Shown: piece by piece, positions 49,776-58,327 of the stretch | Position numbering within the stretch: the first letter of the stretch is position 1 | Layout: each line of letters begins with the position of its first letter | Made by a program: the position numbers and the translations under genes | NCBI RefSeq assembly: GCF_001422405.1 | Contig: NZ_LMMV01000001.1 | Coordinates: 1,083,489 to 1,147,488 of the forward strand | Source of the DNA: Pseudorhodoferax sp. Leaf267 | GTDB lineage: Bacteria; Pseudomonadota; Gammaproteobacteria; Burkholderiales; Burkholderiaceae_C | Reading direction: 5' to 3' | Length of the DNA stretch: 64,000 nucleotides | Notes under the pieces: model-generated | Seen by the model: the letters and a program-made list of their open reading frames with translations, nothing else | Database searches by the model: none | Told to the model about the DNA's origin: nothing

Positions 49776-51143
49776 TCAAATCTCCAGGTAGCGGATGGGA
49801 AAGAGTTCGGTCGGCGACTCCACTTCCATCAGGTGGTAGACGGAGAACTTGCAGACCGGCCCGATGGGGTTCTCGGGCGGGTTCAGCGGAATGGCGAAGT
49901 TGCCGGCCGTCGCCACCTGGCCCGGGTAGGGGTTGTGCAGCACCGAGATGCGCGTGCTGTTGCAGATGGCGTTGGCCGCGGCCTGGGTGGGCGCGGTCAC
50001 TTCGCCGACGAGGCCGATCTCGTGCGGCACCGCGTCCTTCAACGGCTCGGAGTCACCCATCACGCCGTTCTTGCCATACACGTGGAAGTGGATGCTGGCC
50101 GCGCCCGAGGCGATGGCGGGGTAGGTGTTCTTCGCGTCCTGGCGCACCTTGTCCAGGAAGCCGTCGATCTGGCCGATCAGGATCGGGTCGCGGATGCCGC
50201 CGATGAAGATGGTGCGAAAGCCCACGACGGCCGCGCCTTCGAGCTTGACCTTGTAGACATCCGACGGGATGAAGACGCTGCCGCTCACGCGCACGCGCCG
50301 CTCGTCCAGCTGCTCGTAGCGCGACTGGCGCAGGTCGAGCACGCCACCCGGGCCGGACAGCAGGTCGGGCCGGGTCTTCTCGTACAGCGAATGCGCGGCC
50401 ACCGACGCGATGGTGCATCGCTCGTCCGGGTTCATCGGCTCCAGGTCGAAGCTGTCCTTGCGCACGGTCGCGAGGATGACCTTGCCCTTGGGCTCGGCGC
50501 AGTTGGCGCCGCACTCGACGATCTTGCCCATGTGCCAGTACACGCCGGGGTCGATGCCGTGCAGCATGCACAGGCCCGCGAAGGGCGATGGGTCGTAGGC
50601 GCGGCCCGACACGATGATGTCGATGTCCGGCCGCTCGCGCAGCACCTGCAGGAAGGGCTCGGCGCCCATCTGCGCGACGATGTTGGTGGAGGACGTGACG
50701 TCCTGCGCCGTCAGCGCGGGCGCCGAGGCGCAGGGCTCGATGCGGCCGGCGCCCAGGCGGTCCAGGATGACGGCCTTGTCGATGTCCGAGTAGATCGCGG
50801 CGGCCTGGAAGGTCCAGCCGTTGGCCTGGGCGATCTCGGCGATCACGCCCAGCAGCGCGTCGACCTGGCTGTTGGTGCCGGCGCCGCCGGCAGAGCTGAT
50901 GTAGGCCGGCACCTTGCGCGTGGCGGTGGCCTTGAGCATGACGGTCAGGTCGCGGATGTAGGCCTCGCGCGAGACGATGGTCGCGTCCAGCCCCAGCAGG
51001 TAGGGGCCCGGGTCGGTGGAGCCCGCATCGATGACCATCGCGTCGGCACCGGCCTCGATGCCGCGCCAGAAGTCGCGCTCGGGGATGCCGTAGCCCAGGA
51101 TGCCGTGCGGCGTGAGGATCTTGAGTTCGGCCTTCATGTCCAT
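49776..51143 (-). CDS. Acyclic terpene utilisation AtuA family protein (DUF1446)
   Basis: A 455-residue DUF1446/AtuA-like protein from the ATG at 51141-51143 (MDMKAELKILTPHG); an alternative ATG two codons later is possible. Visible motifs are ERDFWRGIEAGADAMVIDAG, STDPGPYLLG, ISSAGGAGTNSQVDALLGV, IIVSGRAYDPSPFAGLCM and YWHMGKIVECGANCAEPKG. AtuA was named from acyclic terpene (citronellol/geraniol) catabolism in Pseudomonas, but the atu acyl-CoA carboxylase genes are absent here. The substrate is therefore probably different. It lies 8 bp after the monooxygenase gene, in the same operon. Confidence 0.85.
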   Translation of the reverse strand: MDMKAELKILTPHGILGYGIPERDFWRGIEAGADAMVIDAGSTDPGPYLLGLDATIVSREAYIRDLTVMLKATATRKVPAYISSAGGAGTNSQVDALLGVIAEIAQANGWTFQAAAIYSDIDKAVILDRLGAGRIEPCASAPALTAQDVTSSTNIVAQMGAEPFLQVLRERPDIDIIVSGRAYDPSPFAGLCMLHGIDPGVYWHMGKIVECGANCAEPKGKVILATVRKDSFDLEPMNPDERCTIASVAAHSLYEKTRPDLLSGPGGVLDLRQSRYEQLDERRVRVSGSVFIPSDVYKVKLEGAAVVGFRTIFIGGIRDPILIGQIDGFLDKVRQDAKNTYPAIASGAASIHFHVYGKNGVMGDSEPLKDAVPHEIGLVGEVTAPTQAAANAICNSTRISVLHNPYPGQVATAGNFAIPLNPPENPIGPVCKFSVYHLMEVESPTELFPIRYLEI

Positions 51144-51151
51144 CGCGCCGC

Positions 51152-52513
51152 TCACTTGCGCCAGTCGCCTGCGTTGGGGCGCGTGAGGCCCAGGTTGCCG
51201 CGCAGCGTGTCGCTCTCGTATTCCTTGCGGAACAGGCCGCGGCGCTGCAGCTCGGGCACCACCAGTCGCACGATGTCCTCGTAAGTGCCGGGCACCGAGG
51301 TGGCCGACAGCACGAAGCCGTCGCAGGCGCTGCCGAACCACTCCTCCATCTGGTCGGCCACCTGCGTGGGCGTGCCGACGAAGCACGGTCCTTCGCGCAG
51401 CGTGCCGCGGCCCGAGGCGTCGACGAAGTCGCGCACCGAAGGGTTCTTCTTGCCGCTGACCGACACCACGCGGTCGCGCAGGCTCTGCCACGAGACGGCG
51501 GCCAGTTCCTCGTCGGTGAACGGCAGGTCGATGGGCCGCTTGGAGAAATCGACGTTGAGCACTTCGCACAGCAGCGTCAGGCCATCGATGGGCCTGGCGG
51601 TCGCGGCGACCAGGTCACGGCGGTCCTTGGCCTCGGACTCGGTGGGCGCCACGATGATCTTCATCTCCGGCATCATCTTCACGAGGTCGGGGTCGCGGCC
51701 ATCGTCGGCCACGGCCTGGCGCAGCGCCTTGTACTGCTTCTTGCCGGCCTCCAGGCTGGGGTAGACGGCGAAGACCAGCTCGGCCCAGCGGCCGGCGAAC
51801 TTCAACCCGCGGCCGCTGGAGCCGGCCTGCAGGATCACCGGGTGGCCTTGCTGCGAACGCGGCACCGTGAGCGGCCCGCGCGACTTGAAGAAGCGGCCTT
51901 CGTAATCGAGCCGCTGCACCTTGTCGGGGTCGGCGAAGCGGTCGTTGGCCTTGTCGACGATGAGCGCGTCGTCCTGCCAGCTGTCCCACAGGCCCATCAC
52001 GACTTCCATGAACTCGTCGGCGCGGTCGTAGCGCAGGTCGTGCTCCATGTGGCCGGACTTGCCGAAGTTCGCGGCCTCGGAATCGTTGAGCGAGGTGACG
52101 ACGTTCCAGGCCACGCGGCCACGCGTCATGAGGTCCATGGTCGAGAACAGCCGTGCCACGTGGTAGGGCTCGTAGTAGCTGGTCGAGTAGGTGGCGCCCA
52201 GGCCCAGCCGCGTGGTGGCCATGGCCATGGCCATCATCACCGTGGCGGCGTCGAGCTTGACGGCCCGCACGCCATGGGCCACGGTCTCGCGGTGGCTGTT
52301 GCCGTAGATGTCGGGCATGGCCAGGCGGTCGTCGAAGAAGGCCATGTCGAACTTGCCTTCCTCCAGCGTGCGGGCGATGCGCTGGTAGTACTCCGGCGTC
52401 ATGAAGTCGGTCATGCTCGACGGGTGGCGCCAGGAGCCAACGTACATCGAGCAGTTCTGGGCTTGCATGAAGGCGACGAGCGCCATCTGGCGTTTCTTGG
52501 CGGAAGAGGTCAT
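51152..52513 (-). CDS. LLM-class flavin-dependent monooxygenase (NtaA/SnaA/DszA family)
   Basis: A 453-residue class C flavin monooxygenase from the ATG at 52511-52513 (MTSSAKKRQMALVAFMQ); the open frame upstream of this is antiphase to the Bug receptor gene. Family motifs: GKFDMAFFDDRLAMPD, GATYSTSYYEPYHVARLFST, GRVAWNVVTSLNDSEAANFG, DEFMEVVMGLWDSWQDDALI, GHPVILQAGSSGRGLKFAGR. Relatives oxidise aminopolycarboxylates, thioethers or sulfones with FMNH2 from a separate reductase. The reductase is presumably the flavin reductase-FCD protein three genes downstream. Confidence 0.9.
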   Translation of the reverse strand: MTSSAKKRQMALVAFMQAQNCSMYVGSWRHPSSMTDFMTPEYYQRIARTLEEGKFDMAFFDDRLAMPDIYGNSHRETVAHGVRAVKLDAATVMMAMAMATTRLGLGATYSTSYYEPYHVARLFSTMDLMTRGRVAWNVVTSLNDSEAANFGKSGHMEHDLRYDRADEFMEVVMGLWDSWQDDALIVDKANDRFADPDKVQRLDYEGRFFKSRGPLTVPRSQQGHPVILQAGSSGRGLKFAGRWAELVFAVYPSLEAGKKQYKALRQAVADDGRDPDLVKMMPEMKIIVAPTESEAKDRRDLVAATARPIDGLTLLCEVLNVDFSKRPIDLPFTDEELAAVSWQSLRDRVVSVSGKKNPSVRDFVDASGRGTLREGPCFVGTPTQVADQMEEWFGSACDGFVLSATSVPGTYEDIVRLVVPELQRRGLFRKEYESDTLRGNLGLTRPNAGDWRK

Positions 52514-52602
52514 GGTTGTGCAGCGCCGTGGTGGCGGCGAATTCGTGGTGGGATGGTTCACTGGTGCCGTGCCGGGATGCGCACGACGGGCGTGGCGCGG
52601 CG

Positions 52603-53595
52603 TCAGTCGACCTGCGCGCCCGAGTCCTTGACGGCCTTGCCCCAGCGCGCCAGCTCCTTGCGGATGAACTGGTCGAAGTCGGCAGTCGTGCCCCCGGCCG
52701 GCGTGGCCCCGATGCCCGCCAGGTAGGTGGCCGTGGCCGGCGCCTTGAGCACGCGGTTCATCGCGGCGTTGATCTTCTCGACGATGGCCGGTGGCGTGTG
52801 TGCCGGCGTCACCAGCCCCGCCCACGTCAGCGCCTCGAAGCCGGGCAGGCCCTGCTCCGCGAGCGTCGGCACGTTGGGGGCAGCAGCCGACCGGGCCAGG
52901 CTGGTCACGCCGAGCAGCTTGACGCGCCCGTTTGCCGCGTGCGGCAGGATGGACGTGGAGGTGTCGAAGGCGAACTGCACCTGGCCGCCGATCAGGTCGG
53001 TCACCATGGCAGGCGAACCCTTGTAGGGCACGTGCAGCAGGTCGATGTCGGCGGCCTTCTTCAGCATCTCCATCGCGATGTGCTGCGTGAGGCCACTGCC
53101 GCCGGAGCCGTAGGCAAGCTTGCCCGGCCGCGCCTTCGCGTAGGCCACCATCTCCTGGAACGAGTGGATCGGCGTGCTGGCGTTGACGGCCAGGAACATC
53201 GGTGTCGTGTTGGTCAGGATGACCGGCGTGAAGTCCTTGATCGGGTCGTACGACAGCTTCTTGAACAGCGCCGGGTTGATGGCCATCGTGGCGCCAGAGG
53301 TGATGAGCAGCGTGTAGCCGTCGGGCTGCGCGTTCTTCACGTGTTCGTGCGCGATGATGCCGGAGGCGCCTGCACGGTTGTCGACGTAGATGGGCTGCTT
53401 CAGTTCCTCTCCCAGCTTCTGGGCGAAGAAGCGCGCCACACCGTCGATCGCCTGGCCGCTGGGGAAGCCCACGACGATGCGCACGGGCTTGTCGGGAAAA
53501 CTGGCTGCCGCGTCCTGCGCGCTGGCGGTGGCCGTGGTGACGGCCAGCAGCGTGCCCAGCGTCATCGATGAAAGTTGGCGGCGGGTGAATTGCAC
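52603..53595 (-). CDS. Tripartite tricarboxylate transporter (Bug) substrate-binding protein
   Basis: Periplasmic solute receptor of the Bug family that is greatly expanded in Burkholderiales. The 330-residue precursor begins MQFTRRQLSSMTLGTLLAV with an RR motif (Tat-like or Sec) and cleavage near TASAQ. Core motifs are FPDKPVRIVVGFPSGQAID, VDNRAGASGIIAHEHV, QPDGYTLLITSGATMAINPA, YDPIKDFTPV, GSGGSGLTQHIAMEML and VPYKGSPAMVTDLIGGQVQF. First gene of the minus-strand catabolic operon, so it probably delivers or senses the substrate. No TctA/TctB genes are nearby, as is common for orphan Bug proteins. Confidence 0.93.
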   Translation of the reverse strand: MQFTRRQLSSMTLGTLLAVTTATASAQDAAASFPDKPVRIVVGFPSGQAIDGVARFFAQKLGEELKQPIYVDNRAGASGIIAHEHVKNAQPDGYTLLITSGATMAINPALFKKLSYDPIKDFTPVILTNTTPMFLAVNASTPIHSFQEMVAYAKARPGKLAYGSGGSGLTQHIAMEMLKKAADIDLLHVPYKGSPAMVTDLIGGQVQFAFDTSTSILPHAANGRVKLLGVTSLARSAAAPNVPTLAEQGLPGFEALTWAGLVTPAHTPPAIVEKINAAMNRVLKAPATATYLAGIGATPAGGTTADFDQFIRKELARWGKAVKDSGAQVD

Positions 53596-53726
53596 GTTGT
53601 CTCCAGGTTCTGGGTTCGGATCGCGCCGGCCTGCCTTGCGGTGGCTGCATGGCCGGTGCGCTTGGGAAGGAGTGTCAAACCCACACCCCGTCCAGACAAT
53701 TCGCCATCGCTGATAGACTTATTTGC

Positions 53727-53753
53727 CCAGCCAATAAATCAAATTTGGGCTGG
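53727..53753. promoter_or_regulatory. Putative LysR-type regulator binding site
   Basis: Inverted repeat CCAGCC-N15-GGCTGG at 53727-53732 and 53748-53753. The spacer AATAAATCAAATTTG is AT-rich and the site lies in the gap between the divergent Bug-receptor and LysR genes. The layout (interrupted dyad with AT-rich centre in the divergent region) is that expected of a LysR-type operator. A further CCAGCCAGCC occurs just after lysR at about 54798, upstream of the alcohol dehydrogenase gene. Confidence 0.5.
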
Positions 53754-53800
53754 CATTCGCTCTTTCACCGCCCACCCGGCACCATCCCGAATTCCTGGCC

Positions 53801-54793
53801 TTGCGCGACTCTCAAGCACCCGCTGCCGCCGTCCACGATGCGCCGTTCGATGCACAGGACAGCTTGCCGCTGCGCCTGGATCTGACGGAGCTTGAAACCT
53901 TCATCGCCATCGTCGAGCTCGGCAGCTTCAGCCTGGCCGCCACGCGCATGCACATCTCGCAGCCCTCGGTCACGGCGCGGGTGCAGCGGCTGGAGGAACG
54001 GCTGGCGACGCAGCTGCTGCGCCGCACGACGCGCAGCGTCGAGCCGACCAAGGAAGGCCTGCGCCTGTATGACGCAGCCACGCAGGCACTGCAGGGGCTC
54101 AGGGAACTGGTGCGCGAGTTCGGGTCCCCGGGTGCGCGCGGCGGCCGGCGCATCGTGGTCGCGGCCACGCCCATGATCGCGGCGACCGTGCTGCCCAGCC
54201 TGATCCGTGGCTACCGCAACCGCTTCCCGGACGTGCGCATCAAGCTGCTCGACATGCAGTACCGCGATGTGATCGCGCACATCGAGACCAGTGCGGCTGA
54301 CCTGGCCATCGTCGCGTTCGACGGCGATTCCGCCAAGCTGCGCTTCCAGCCGTTGGCCGAGGAAGAGCTGCTACTGGTCGTGCCCCAGGGCCACGCGCTG
54401 GCCGCGCAAGCACAGGCCACGCTCGAGCAGGTCGTGCCGCACCCGCTGCTCATCCTGGACCGCTACACCACGCTGATCACCGCCATCAAGGAAGAGTGCC
54501 GCAAGCGCCATTGGCAGCAGCCACCGCTGAATGAGGCGTCGAATCTGAACACCTTGCTGGGCATGCTCGATGCCGGCAACGGCATCACGTTTTTGCCCAA
54601 GTCCATGGCGCAGATCAACGCCAAGCGCGAGCGGGTCACCCTGCATGTGACCGACGTGCGGCTGACCCGCCGCTACGGCATCGTGCTGCAGAAGAAGAAC
54701 GGGCTCAGCGGCGCGGCGCAAAGCTTTGTGCGCTATCTGCACCAGGAATACGCGAACACGCTGGCGGCACTCGACACCGGCAGCAGCGGCTGA
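53801..54793 (+). CDS. LysR family transcriptional regulator
   Basis: A LysR-type regulator divergent from the catabolic operon and presumably its activator. The winged HTH is LETFIAIVELGSFSLAATRM then HISQPSVTARVQRLEERLAT, followed by an effector-binding domain (RRIVVAATPMIAATVLPSLI; DLAIVAFDGDSAKLRFQPLA; LGMLDAGNGITFLPKSMAQI). The frame as given starts at a TTG (53801, 330 residues). A second TTG at 53864 is preceded by AGGA and would give a more standard short N-terminus, so the true start is uncertain. Confidence 0.9.
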   Translation: MRDSQAPAAAVHDAPFDAQDSLPLRLDLTELETFIAIVELGSFSLAATRMHISQPSVTARVQRLEERLATQLLRRTTRSVEPTKEGLRLYDAATQALQGLRELVREFGSPGARGGRRIVVAATPMIAATVLPSLIRGYRNRFPDVRIKLLDMQYRDVIAHIETSAADLAIVAFDGDSAKLRFQPLAEEELLLVVPQGHALAAQAQATLEQVVPHPLLILDRYTTLITAIKEECRKRHWQQPPLNEASNLNTLLGMLDAGNGITFLPKSMAQINAKRERVTLHVTDVRLTRRYGIVLQKKNGLSGAAQSFVRYLHQEYANTLAALDTGSSG

Positions 54794-54944
54794 TTTATCC
54801 AGCCAGCCTATGGCTTGTTCAGCAACGCTGAATTGCCATCAGGACACCCCCGCCCTAAGCTGCGGCCGCCATCCGTTGCGAGGCTTGGCTTCGCCTTCCG
54901 GGCCCGGCACATCCCGTGCCATCCGCGATCCAGAAAAGAGACAC

Positions 54945-56075
54945 ATGAAAACCCGTGCAGCCGTCCTGCAGGCCATCGGCCTGCCCGCCCCCTATGCCCA
55001 AAGCCGGCCGCTGCGCGTCGGGGAAGTCGAACTCGACGCGCCCGGCCATGGCGAAGTCCTGCTGCGCCTGCGCGCCGCGGGCCTGTGCCACTCCGACCTG
55101 TCCGTCATCAGCGGCGACCGTCCGCGGCCCGTGCCGATGGCGCTCGGCCACGAGGCCTGCGGCGAGGTCGTGGCCTGCGGCGCCGGGGTCAGTGACCTGG
55201 CACCCGGCGATCGCGTCGTGCTCGTCTTCATGCCGAGCTGCGGCTGCTGCGTGCCCTGTGCCGAAGGCCGGCCTGCGCTGTGCGAGCCTGGCGCGGCCGC
55301 CAACAACGCCGGCACGCTGCTGGGCGGCGGGCGCCGCCTGCACGCGGCCGATGGCAGCGAGATCCACCACCACCTCGGCGTGTCGTGCTTCGCCGAGCAT
55401 GCCGTGGTGTCGCGCCGTTCCTGCGTGAAGATCGAGTCGGACATCAGCCACCGCGAAGCCGCACTCTTCGGCTGCGCCGTGCTGACCGGCGTCGGCGCCG
55501 TGGTCAACACGGCCCGCGTGCAGGCCGGCACCACGACCGCCGTGCTGGGCCTGGGTGGCGTCGGTTTCAGTGCGCTGCTCGGCGCGGTGGCCAGCGGCGC
55601 GCGCGAAGTCATCGCCATCGACCTCAACGCAGACAAGCTGCGCCTGGCGCAGCAGCTGGGCGCGACCGCGGTCTTCAACGCCGGCCACTCCGACACGGCA
55701 GACCAGATCCGTGAGCGCACCAAGGGCGGCGTGGACTTCGCGTTCGAGATGGCGGGGGCGATCCCGGCCATGGAACTGGCCTGGAAGATCACGCGCCGCG
55801 GCGGCAGCACGGTCTCGGCCGGCCTGCCCAATCCGGCCCTGCGCTTTGCGCTGCCGCCCGTCGCACTGGTTGCGGAAGAGCGCACGCTGCGTGGCAGCTA
55901 CATCGGCTCGGCCGTGCCTGCGCGCGACATCCCGCGCTACATCGACCTCTACCAGCGCGGCAAGCTACCCATCGACCGCCTGATGGGCCACACGCTGACA
56001 TTGGATTCGATCAACGAAGGCTTCGACCGGCTGGCCACCGGCAACGCGCTGCGCGACGTCGTCCTGTTCGATTGA
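54945..56075 (+). CDS. Zinc-dependent class III-type alcohol dehydrogenase (MDR family)
   Basis: A 376-residue zinc alcohol dehydrogenase from the ATG at 54945 with AAAGAG upstream. Catalytic zinc ligands lie in AAGLCHSDLSVISG and ALGHEACGEV, and the structural-zinc cysteine cluster is SCGCCVPCAEGRPALC. The nucleotide fold is TAVLGLGGVGFSALLGAVAS followed by the acidic end in IAIDLNADKLRLA, favouring NAD. Close relatives act on aliphatic or aromatic alcohols or glutathione adducts. It starts 150 bp after lysR in the same direction, with a possible LysR half-site between, so it may be in the same regulon as the monooxygenase operon. Confidence 0.88.
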   Translation: MKTRAAVLQAIGLPAPYAQSRPLRVGEVELDAPGHGEVLLRLRAAGLCHSDLSVISGDRPRPVPMALGHEACGEVVACGAGVSDLAPGDRVVLVFMPSCGCCVPCAEGRPALCEPGAAANNAGTLLGGGRRLHAADGSEIHHHLGVSCFAEHAVVSRRSCVKIESDISHREAALFGCAVLTGVGAVVNTARVQAGTTTAVLGLGGVGFSALLGAVASGAREVIAIDLNADKLRLAQQLGATAVFNAGHSDTADQIRERTKGGVDFAFEMAGAIPAMELAWKITRRGGSTVSAGLPNPALRFALPPVALVAEERTLRGSYIGSAVPARDIPRYIDLYQRGKLPIDRLMGHTLTLDSINEGFDRLATGNALRDVVLFD

Positions 56076-56414
56076 AAGTGGCGCGCCATACGCGCCATCG
56101 CCCCTGTCCAGCACCGTGGCCGGGCTTGCAGTCCGCCTCGCCCCATGCGCCTGCAAGGCCGGCGACCGCCTGACCCCGTGACGTCATCCGATCACAACTG
56201 CGCGCCGCCGAAGCCGCCGCCGGGCGCCCTGCTAGGGCCGACGGCCAGCACCTCGCCCGGCTCGGGCTTTGCGCCGGCCGCATCGGTACTGGCGTTGCCG
56301 CTGGCGGTCCGGGCTCAGATTCGCAGCGCTTGACGATCGGCGGTTGCCTGGTCAGAAACCAAGGATGGGCAGTCGTCGTGTCAGGATGTCTTCTTCGTGA
56401 CCGCCGAAAACTGC
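56076..56414. other. Non-coding stretch between alcohol dehydrogenase and MerR-ATPase genes
   Basis: About 340 bp without a credible gene on either strand; short open frames here lack RBS and family resemblance. No T-tract terminator was seen after the dehydrogenase. The right end leads into the MerR-type promoter. Confidence 0.4.
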
Positions 56415-56446
56415 TTGACCCGGCCCCTGGGGCCGCCCCGATAAAC
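56415..56446 (+). promoter_or_regulatory. MerR-type promoter with perfect palindrome in an elongated spacer
   Basis: A -35 TTGACC at 56415-56420 is followed 19 bp later by a -10-like GATAAA at 56440-56445. The spacer contains a perfect 7-1-7 palindrome CGGCCCC-T-GGGGCCG at 56421-56435. A dyad inside an overlong 19-20 bp spacer is the signature of promoters activated by DNA distortion by MerR-family regulators. It lies 27 bp upstream of the MerR-ATPase start, so autoregulation is likely. Confidence 0.65.
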
Positions 56447-56472
56447 GCCTGTCCCTTCATGACGAGGCCGCC

Positions 56473-57513
56473 ATGCACGACGCTTCCCGATTCCTCCGCC
56501 CGTCCGAGGCTGCCGCCCGGCTGGGCGTATCCGCCAAGGCCTTGCGCCTGTATGAGCAGCGCGGCCTGGTCACGCCCGCTCGCACGCCCGCGGGCTGGCG
56601 CTCCTATGGCCCGCACGAGATGGCGCGGGGCGCCGAGGTCGTCGCGCTGCGTACGCTCGGCCTCAGCCTGGCGCAGGTCGCAAGGGCGCTGGGCGGAGAT
56701 CCGCAGGACCTGAAGCCGGCACTGGCAGCGCATGAAGCGGCCCTCGCCACCCGCATCCGCGAGCTGACCGACACGATGGCGCAGGTCCGGCGCCTGCAGT
56801 CGGATCTGGGCAAAGGCCAGGCTCCGACGCTGAAGGAATCGACGAGCCTCGCGGCCCCTGCGAAGGCACCGGGCATCGCGTTCGATCTCCCCTGGCCCTG
56901 GGGTGGCGAACGTTTCACGCTGCCCCGCATCCAGCCGCTGACCTACGTCGTCGGCCCCCTGGGCAGTGGCAAAACGCGGTTCGCCATGCGGCTGGCCGAG
57001 ACCGTGCCAGGTGCACGGTTCCTGGGCCTGGAGCGCGCGCACGACGGCGCAGCCCGGTCGCGGTTGGAGAACGACGCCGCTTTGGGGGCGCGCGTGGATC
57101 GCACGCGCACGTGGCTGCTCGAACACGGCGCTGTTGCCTCGCAGGCACTGACGGCGCTGTTGGCCGGCCTGGAGGACCACAGTGCCACGGTGCTGATCGT
57201 CGACCTCGTGGAGCAAGGCCTGGACCACGCAACGCAACGCGCGCTGGCTGCCCATCTGCGCCGGCGCGAGCGCGCAGGCAGCCCGCTGTTCCTGCTCACC
57301 CGCTCCTGCGCGATCCTGGACCTGGACGCTGTCCAGCCCCATGCGTCGATCATTCTGTGCCCCGCCAACCACAGTGCCCCGACGCCAGTCGCACCTTGTC
57401 TGGGCGCCCCGGGTTACGAGGCAGTCGCGACCTGCCTGGCCTCGCCCGAGGTCAGGTCCAGGACGGAGGGAGTGATCGCTTGCAGGCCCACAAGGCCAGC
57501 GCTGCACGCCTAG
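56473..57513 (+). CDS. MerR family regulator fused to a P-loop ATPase domain
   Basis: A 346-residue two-domain protein; GAGG lies 5-6 nt before the ATG. Residues about 8-80 are a MerR HTH: FLRPSEAAARLGVSAKALRL, YEQRGLVTPARTPAGWRSYG, RTLGLSLAQVARALGG. A dimerisation helix follows (residues about 85-115). From about residue 140 a nucleotide-binding domain appears: FDLPWPWGGERFTL, Walker A VVGPLGSGKTRFAM at about 159-172, a Walker B-like strand ATVLIVDLVEQGLD and a late LFLLTRSCAILDLD. The ATPase resembles ABC-type ATPases without a clear LSGGQ. ATP may control DNA binding, but there is no direct evidence. Convergent with the glycosyltransferase gene. Confidence 0.8.
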   Translation: MHDASRFLRPSEAAARLGVSAKALRLYEQRGLVTPARTPAGWRSYGPHEMARGAEVVALRTLGLSLAQVARALGGDPQDLKPALAAHEAALATRIRELTDTMAQVRRLQSDLGKGQAPTLKESTSLAAPAKAPGIAFDLPWPWGGERFTLPRIQPLTYVVGPLGSGKTRFAMRLAETVPGARFLGLERAHDGAARSRLENDAALGARVDRTRTWLLEHGAVASQALTALLAGLEDHSATVLIVDLVEQGLDHATQRALAAHLRRRERAGSPLFLLTRSCAILDLDAVQPHASIILCPANHSAPTPVAPCLGAPGYEAVATCLASPEVRSRTEGVIACRPTRPALHA

Positions 57514-57579
57514 TCCACGCCTGCATGGCAGAGAAGGACGGGAGTCTCGGCGTCAGCGTGCCGGGCCAGCCGCGCAGCC

Positions 57580-58275
57580 TCAACCGGCCGCCAGCACCGG
57601 CACGGGCAGGCGCATGGCGTCGACCGCCGAGCACAGCGCTGCGGCAAAGCCGGCCGGTGCCCGCGCCACGCGGCGCGCGCTGGTGACCACGCGCGGCGCC
57701 GCGCTCCAGGCGATGCGGGCGCCCGCCTGCTGCAGGGCCTGGACCAGGGCCACGTCCTCGCTCGATGCGCGCGGCAGGAAGCCGCCGACGGATTGGTAGG
57801 CCTGCGCGCTCACGCCGAGGTTGGCGCCATGAATGTGGCGGTGGCCGTCCGCATCGGTGTAGGTACGGCGAAAGTGCTGCTCCAGCAGCAGCGCGTGGCG
57901 TGGGTGGTCGGACCAGTCGTCCACCGCCACCGTGCCGCAGACCACGTCAGCCTGCAACCGCAGCTGCTGGACCAGCCAGTCGTCGGCAACACGGCTGTCT
58001 GCATCGGTAAAAGCCAGCCAGCGCGCGCCGCGTGCCAGCAACTGCTGCGCGCCTGCTGCGCGTGCCGCGCCGACGTTGCGCAGCGCAAGCGAGAGGCTGG
58101 CGACGGGATGCCGCGCCACGATCTCGGCCGTGCCGTCGGAGCATGCGTCCAGCACCACCACGATTTCGACCGACTCCCCGTATAGCCCGCCATGGCGCGC
58201 CGCGGCCAGCGCCGCCTCGATGCAGGCGCCGACCAGCGAGGCTTCGTCATGCGCCGGGATGACGATGCCGATCAC
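57580..58275 (-). CDS. Family 2 glycosyltransferase
   Basis: A 231-residue GT-A fold glycosyltransferase. The start is taken at a GTG (58273-58275, reading MIGIVIPAHDEASLVG), preceded by GAGAGG with a 6-nt spacer; an ATG further up would add a basic leader of about 28 residues. Family 2 motifs: IPAHDEASLVGACIEAAL, VVVLDACSDGTAEIVARHP, the DXD-type WLAFTDADSRVADDWLV, and HIHGANLGVSAQAYQSVGGF. The donor and acceptor are unknown; there are no other polysaccharide genes nearby. It follows the DUF2934 gene on the same strand by 52 bp. Confidence 0.85.
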   Translation of the reverse strand: MIGIVIPAHDEASLVGACIEAALAAARHGGLYGESVEIVVVLDACSDGTAEIVARHPVASLSLALRNVGAARAAGAQQLLARGARWLAFTDADSRVADDWLVQQLRLQADVVCGTVAVDDWSDHPRHALLLEQHFRRTYTDADGHRHIHGANLGVSAQAYQSVGGFLPRASSEDVALVQALQQAGARIAWSAAPRVVTSARRVARAPAGFAAALCSAVDAMRLPVPVLAAG

Positions 58276-58327
58276 ACCGCGCCTCTCACGCAGCCGCGCA
58301 CGTGCGGCTGCGCGAGGCCGATGGCGG

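Noticed and set aside
52514..53650. N-terminal extension of the LLM monooxygenase frame
   Set aside because: It is antiphase to the Bug receptor gene on the same strand, which has full family motifs and a signal peptide.
56011..56472. Possible extra gene between alcohol dehydrogenase and MerR-ATPase
   Set aside because: Short frames on both strands have no RBS, no recognisable motif and overlap the MerR promoter.
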